Part shown: piece by piece, positions 34,094 through 38,077 of the stretch | Layout: the number at the start of each line of letters is the position of its first letter | Numbering within the stretch: position 1 is the first letter of the stretch | DNA from: Nitrosopumilus sp. UBA526 | Lineage (GTDB): Archaea; Thermoproteota; Nitrososphaeria; Nitrososphaerales; Nitrosopumilaceae | Assembly (NCBI GenBank): GCA_002506665.1 | Contig: DAXZ01000043.1 | Coordinates: 1 to 38,077, forward strand | Direction of reading: 5' to 3' | Length of the DNA: 38,077 nucleotides | Notes under the pieces: generated by a model | The model's input: the letters and a program-made list of their open reading frames with translations, nothing else | Told to the model about the DNA's origin: nothing | The model's database searches: none | Translations under genes and position numbers: made by a program

Positions 34094-34321
34094 TCACTCC
34101 AAATCCTGGTTTATCCTTACATGTTCTCCAGGATAGTGTTCTCCGAGTTTCTTTGAATAACACCTGCCGCACATCATGCCCTCAATATCCCATTCTACCA
34201 TCGGCTTGAAATGAAACTCTATGGTTCCACTACATACAACACATCTCTCTTTCTTACCCAAGGTGACTGTTGCTCCCTTTGATTGATATAAAAAACATTC
34301 TGGTACAGATTCTGTTGGCAT
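34094..34321 (-). CDS. Zinc-ribbon protein, 75 aa
   Basis: Two C-x-x-C knuckles (Cys27/Cys30 in CVVC and Cys51/Cys54 in CGRC) about 20 residues apart form a classic zinc ribbon. Between and around them is a small beta-rich domain. Start ATG 34321. It may bind nucleic acid or protein; no family name can be given. Confidence 0.7.
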   Translation of the reverse strand: MPTESVPECFLYQSKGATVTLGKKERCVVCSGTIEFHFKPMVEWDIEGMMCGRCYSKKLGEHYPGEHVRINQDLE

Positions 34322-34415
34322 CTTTGAGACCTGCTCAGACCTGAAATACAGATCTTGTTCAAAAAGACCTATACCTGAATCTTATTTGATTGATACATAT
34401 CTGAAGTTTAATATA

Positions 34416-34439
34416 TGATCTCATAATATAATGAGGTCA
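34416..34439. promoter_or_regulatory. 24-bp near-perfect palindrome
   Basis: Arms TGATCTCATAAT and ATATAATGAGGTCA overlap around an AATATA centre, with only two imperfect pairs in 12. It could be an operator with an embedded TATA box, but no convincing gene starts within 30 bases. Confidence 0.45.
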
Positions 34440-34599
34440 ATGATGAAAACCGTGCCATTGCTATACTGCAATCTGATCAAAAAAATGATGAGGAAGCAAA
34501 TATCAGCCGTGACACCTCACACCACCTTTTCTCTTTTCTGATTTATTAATTTTTAAGCTGAGTCAGGCATGAATCAACAAAGAACCTAAAAAGCACAAC

Positions 34600-34737
34600 T
34601 CATGGGTAGAGAAAAACGGATATGCCAAACAGATAGACCCCTAGGTGTATTTTTAGTCAAGAGTCGTTAAACTGGCTCTTGACCTGATAAACACCTGTGG
34701 CAGTCTGTTTGGCATACCCATTCTTTTCAATCATTAA
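34600..34737. repeat. Long imperfect inverted repeat (hairpin about 96-138 nt)
   Basis: Outer arms TATGCCAAACAGA (34621-34633) and TCTGTTTGGCATA (34704-34716) match exactly. Inside them AGGTGT/ACACCT (34643, 34691) and GTCAAGAG/CTCTTGAC (34656, 34676) pair in register, and weaker pairing extends outward to about 34600 and 34737. It encodes no protein. It could be a miniature transposable element or a structured RNA. Confidence 0.75.
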
Positions 34738-35249
34738 TTGGGATTTTTGGGTTCTCTGTTGATTCATGCGGACACCTCAAAAATTATAAAGTGGGAGATG
34801 AGAGAATGCTCAGATCGTAACAAATTCATCATTGGCGCTCCCACGCCTATGACTTTTTTTTCTCAAGAAATAATATTACTGATATTGTTTATACACTTCT
34901 TGAAAGAATTGCGAAAAGACACGCTTTTTTCAAAACATTAGATGAGAGTTATTAAATTCATTTTTTCCAATCCTTAGAAGATCTATATTTCATGTCTATG
35001 TACCGATAACTTGACAGAACCGATTATTGATATGTGTTAAAAGGGTTATGAGGGGTTTTTGGAACAAGATCCATATTTCAGGCATGATTTTGAATCGGAA
35101 TAAGATCTGTATCTATGAACTGCTGATTAGACAGAACCTGAAAAAACCATGTTAAATAATACCCGTTTATACCGTATACAGGGCAAGTCTGGTCAATGTA
35201 AACCTCCTGCAAGACTTTACTTGGCCGGGCTGCCTTATATGTCCGGGAT

Positions 35250-36992
35250 TCAAAACAGCGAGTCGGCTAGTCTCTTTAGTGCCAAAACCTCGTCTTCTTC
35301 CTGCTTGATCTTTTTATCAAGTACCCTAAGCATCGAGTCATTCCATACATGATGGGAAAAAAAGTTGTGTTTTGTGTTTGCTAGCTCTATCTCGTCATCT
35401 ACTACCGTATCTTCTAGGAACTTGGTTACTATTACATCTGCAATCTTTAAAATTCTGGTATTGAGCTTAAAGCTACGAAATATGGGCTCAAGCTTTCCCA
35501 CATCTCCCTTGAAATCCCCCTTTGATTCAAGGATCTTTTTATGTAAAATTCTAAAGTACACTGCAACAAAGAACAGTGTGGCATATCTCTTTGTCTTGTG
35601 GCCTCCCTGCTTTCCATATTTTAGTGACTTTTTTGCAAACTCTTTGACTAGATACGGATACAGTATTATTCTATAGTCATCTTTTAAGTTGTCATTGAAC
35701 ACATCATCATACTTTCTACCTCTGGGAAGAAACTGGGCAGGAGAACTGTATGCTTCTGTAGGCCTCTGTTCAATCCCTGCAACTAGTGCCTGTATTGCAT
35801 CTTTTGCAACAATGACCTTTTTGTGATTCTGTGGCAAATAATTGTTGTATATTGCATCTCCGACATATGCGCATTGTTTTGATTTGGTCTTTGTATCAAA
35901 GGAGCCTGCCTGAATCTCGTAAAAGTAACCACAGTTCCTTAGCTGCGACTTTATCGATTTGTGAAAATCCATTAGTGATACCAGGTCTTTTCCTCTGACG
36001 GAGTTTTGGGAATTTCTGTATTTTGTAATGTTGTTTTGTTCTTGCTCATCGTCGGCCTTGATTATCGTAACTGTCATGGAACCATCCATGTTCTTTGTTC
36101 TCTTTGAATGATCAAGAATAGCGTTTGATGTCTGTGCGCCATTGACAATCTGCGGGGCATAAAGTTCTATTCTGTTATCACCCAGCTCTGCAAAGTCACT
36201 GACTACGATAGTTATTCCGTTATTGTAAAAGAAGAACTTTGCTGGATTGTTATGCAGCGTGTCGCGCAATCCCTTGTTGACCGTAGTCTTAAACTGCATC
36301 CACTGTCTTATGTTTGACTCAAAGACATAGTCCCTGTTCTTGATTACAAATTCTGTGAGTTCACGCAGTTTTAGGATTCCTAAAATAGTGTTTTCATGTC
36401 TGAGCATTCTCTCTAGTTTTATCGATGATTTTTTGCCTGCCGCAGGCTTTTTTATCCTGTCCCACAACCTCTGAATTATCTTGGACTCGTCTATTATTTC
36501 TACTACATCATCGTCATAGTCCACCTTTTGGTCTGTCACATAGCAACACCTTATCTTGAGATTCTTTTCTTTGATCTTTGTAACTAGCTGTGCTAGTTCT
36601 GGCCTCATCTTTGTCACATCCCTTGCCAGCAGTCGCTTTGCATCTTCTTTGAACTTTGCAATCGCATCTAACGAGTGCGATGTTCCATATTTTGACTGGA
36701 ACAGCCTTATTGTATCATCTGAAAAATCTACTGGGAGATAGGCATCAATTCCCAGGTCATTTGCCCCGTCTACGATCGCATCTGCGGCATCGTCTTCTGT
36801 AGCCTCAAAGACCCTTGTTAAAACCCACTGGAGAAAGTTGTTTCCCTTTTCAACCTTGTTTTCTGAATTTTCTGCATATTCGTGAATGCTCTTGCAAACA
36901 TTCTCTGCAAATCCCTCTAGAGGCGGACTAGAGTTATTTTGGATTGTGTGGGCGCCTGGTATGTATTTTAACAGTCCGTTTTTCTGTGACAA
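35250..36992 (-). CDS. AIPR-family abortive infection protein with PD-(D/E)xK-like N-terminus
   Basis: 580 residues from TTG 36992, with a TATA box about 22 bases upstream. The central region has FFFYNNGITIVV (253-264) and QIVNGAQT (281-288), the core signature of AIPR (abortive infection phage resistance) proteins. The N-terminal part has Asp83 in GIDAYL and Gln99-Ser-Lys101 in LFQSKYG, fitting the D...QxK active site of Mrr-type restriction nucleases. Thus it probably cuts nucleic acid to stop phage growth. It stands alone, without an obvious partner gene, and is divergent from a blue-copper gene. No frameshift is seen, so it is likely functional. Confidence 0.82.
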   Translation of the reverse strand: MSQKNGLLKYIPGAHTIQNNSSPPLEGFAENVCKSIHEYAENSENKVEKGNNFLQWVLTRVFEATEDDAADAIVDGANDLGIDAYLPVDFSDDTIRLFQSKYGTSHSLDAIAKFKEDAKRLLARDVTKMRPELAQLVTKIKEKNLKIRCCYVTDQKVDYDDDVVEIIDESKIIQRLWDRIKKPAAGKKSSIKLERMLRHENTILGILKLRELTEFVIKNRDYVFESNIRQWMQFKTTVNKGLRDTLHNNPAKFFFYNNGITIVVSDFAELGDNRIELYAPQIVNGAQTSNAILDHSKRTKNMDGSMTVTIIKADDEQEQNNITKYRNSQNSVRGKDLVSLMDFHKSIKSQLRNCGYFYEIQAGSFDTKTKSKQCAYVGDAIYNNYLPQNHKKVIVAKDAIQALVAGIEQRPTEAYSSPAQFLPRGRKYDDVFNDNLKDDYRIILYPYLVKEFAKKSLKYGKQGGHKTKRYATLFFVAVYFRILHKKILESKGDFKGDVGKLEPIFRSFKLNTRILKIADVIVTKFLEDTVVDDEIELANTKHNFFSHHVWNDSMLRVLDKKIKQEEDEVLALKRLADSLF

Positions 36993-37001
36993 TTACGGCT
37001 T

Positions 37002-37448
37002 TTGATATGTTATATATTTAGAGGGTTTGGTAATTATGTAATAACTCTACAGGGAATATCTATTAAAATAACTGTCTTTGGAATACTAGCTCTGGTTATA
37101 GCTGTATTGATAGTGTCTCAGTCCGGCGATGTATCAGAGCCTGCACCTGTTGTACAAGGCGATGTGATAATGCCAACCAAGGTCTCCCGTCCCGGATGTG
37201 AAAAGACTGATGGGTGTTATGTTCCATCTGTAATTGTAGTTGGTTTAGGCGAGCAGGTGACGTGGGTTAATGAGGACTCTGCGTTTCACAGTGTCACGTC
37301 TGGCTTTTATGACAGCCCTACAGACCTCTTTGACAGTGGACACATGAATCCATCAGAGTCATACACGCTTGATTTTGATCAAGCAGGCACGTTTGATTAT
37401 TTTTGTACCCTTCATCCTTGGATGCAAGGTCAGGTTATAGTGGAGTGA
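37002..37448 (+). CDS. Plastocyanin-like blue copper protein
   Basis: 148 residues. One N-terminal membrane segment (about 23-40) anchors an extracytoplasmic cupredoxin domain. Type 1 copper ligands are His96 (AFHSV), Cys135, His138 and Met141 (CTLHPWM). Cys66 and Cys72 could form a disulfide. Thaumarchaea use many such proteins as electron carriers for ammonia oxidation and respiration. The start is uncertain: TTG 37002 is the only usual start codon before the membrane segment, but it overlaps the TATA box of the opposite gene. Confidence 0.85.
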   Translation: MICYIFRGFGNYVITLQGISIKITVFGILALVIAVLIVSQSGDVSEPAPVVQGDVIMPTKVSRPGCEKTDGCYVPSVIVVGLGEQVTWVNEDSAFHSVTSGFYDSPTDLFDSGHMNPSESYTLDFDQAGTFDYFCTLHPWMQGQVIVE

Positions 37449-37543
37449 GGTACCAGAGGAAATACCCCCCCCTGTAAGGAGTCACTTTACGTTACCAGTA
37501 TTTATGCAAGACACACATAATTCAGGTTTTATGTGTTTGGAGA

Positions 37544-37706
37544 ATGAAATTTACCAAAGCTGTTTACAAATGTCTTGACTGTAAAAAGAGATTTTCACCA
37601 GGTTTTGATTTTGCGACATAGTAAGCATGTCATCACAGACGCATTGCAGTCATATTTAGGTGGTATACCCGTAAGCAAGAATGCAGCTAAGAATGAGATA
37701 TCATGA
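37544..37706 (+). pseudogene. Degraded transposase fragment
   Basis: MKFTKAVYKCLDCKKRF (from 37544) is a zinc-ribbon N-terminus of an insertion-sequence transposase. After TAG at 37619 the frame shifts by one, and KHVITDALQSYLGG follows up to 37706, which looks like the DDE core segment around a catalytic Asp (TDALQSY). The stretch between them is missing, so the element is a relic with a large internal deletion. Confidence 0.55.
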
Positions 37707-38055
37707 CATACCAACTATCTAGATACCATGGACGATGATTCCAGATATTTTAGGCCTAATCTAGTGTGGTATTACACCCAAGACAAAAAAACCGGCACAA
37801 TACAGACCATGTCCTATCAGAGCAGACCAAGGGACAGGGTACCCTGAACCAGATTACACAGGTAGGGGGTGCCATATTTGATAGGATGCTGCTAAGATAA
37901 ACCCTCCACTGTGTCTGGTTTGGCTGAAAATTATATCCATCATGGCCAGCTCAGATTGCACTATTTACATACAACAAGGCGTCTGGGCGCTGTTATGGGT
38001 AATCTAGGCACCTACAGTTTACACGCATTATCATTCTAAAGATCAGGCAAGGAGA

Positions 38056-38077
38056 TGGGGGGGGGGGGGGGGGGGTT
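38056..38077. other. Terminal poly-G run
   Basis: About 20 consecutive G followed by TT end the window. No other homopolymer here is this long, so this is most likely a sequencing or assembly artefact at a contig end. Confidence 0.7.

Larger units (their letters stand above)
34340..35135. repeat. Four dispersed copies of a 17-21-bp repeat
   Basis: The core GAACAAGATCTGTATTTCAGG occurs inverted at 34340-34360 and, with 1-4 changes, direct at 34976-34992, 35062-35082 and 35098-35112. Two direct copies are followed about 20-25 bases on by GACAGAACC. They lie in the gene-poor 34322-35249 stretch together with the hairpin and palindrome listed separately. No gene is visible there. Confidence 0.6.
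37449..38077. other. 629-base end region with IS remnant
   Basis: Apart from the transposase fragment there is one short plus-strand frame (37728-37847, 39 codons, rich in Tyr and Arg) that I cannot assign. The rest shows nothing recognisable up to the terminal G run. Confidence 0.5.

Noticed and set aside
34440..34541. 33-codon frame after the 24-bp palindrome
   Set aside because: Its TATA-like core is only about 13 bases from the ATG and the composition is not convincing.
34738..34941. 67-codon plus-strand frame downstream of the long hairpin
   Set aside because: It starts with TTG inside the hairpin edge, lacks a promoter, and its hydrophobic end comes from T-rich DNA.
37728..37847. 39-codon frame MDDDSRYFRP...
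   Set aside because: Possible remnant, but no family, promoter or neighbour supports a gene.

Overview
The window looks like a piece of a marine ammonia-oxidising archaeon (Thaumarchaeota/Nitrososphaerota, most like Nitrosopumilales). The evidence is archaeal-type S13 and S4, three proteins ending in the thaumarchaeal PEFG-CTERM sorting signal, a thaumarchaeal S-layer-like protein, a two-domain multicopper oxidase, a blue-copper protein, and many genes whose start codon lies 24-31 bases from a TATA box (leaderless transcripts). TTG starts are common. The large fibronectin type III protein hints at a host- or sponge-associated lineage, but that is inference. The right end finishes in a run of about 20 G, which looks like a contig end or artefact.

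Layout. 1-5.0 kb: 3' part of a giant FN3-repeat surface protein. 5.0-7.2 kb: rps13-rps4, a 50-residue zinc-type protein divergent from a winged-helix regulator across a perfect palindromic TATA box, and a membrane-anchored protein. 7.2-10.1 kb: a defence-like patch with a DNA methyltransferase remnant, a MORC-type GHKL ATPase that appears fused to an AbiEi-like C-terminus, a 46-bp tandem repeat and a probable structured RNA. 10.1-13.7 kb: metal handling (multicopper oxidase, ZIP, CDF). 13.7-18.4 kb: S-layer-like and CFI-box secreted proteins. 18.4-25.1 kb: a B12-binding-type radical SAM enzyme, then malate dehydrogenase-larB opposite larC-larE-cysteine desulfurase, i.e. nickel-pincer nucleotide cofactor synthesis with a sulfur donor gene. 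25.1-28.1 kb: three PEFG-CTERM surface proteins. 28.3-30.6 kb: thiL, a phosphohexomutase and tRNA-Thr(CGT).

From the tRNA to the right end the content turns accessory: an AbiEi-like regulator behind two palindromic operators, its frameshifted nucleotidyltransferase partner, several very small genes, zinc proteins, a 0.9-kb gene-poor stretch with a long hairpin and dispersed repeats, an AIPR-type abortive-infection protein with a probable PD-(D/E)xK nuclease domain, a blue-copper protein and a degraded transposase.

Working together: LarB, LarC and LarE make the nickel cofactor of the LarA racemase family; no larA is in the window, and the neighbouring malate dehydrogenase makes a malate-type racemase substrate a testable idea. 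The surface proteins share a recurring beta-sandwich module of about 90 residues, so much of this window encodes the cell envelope.
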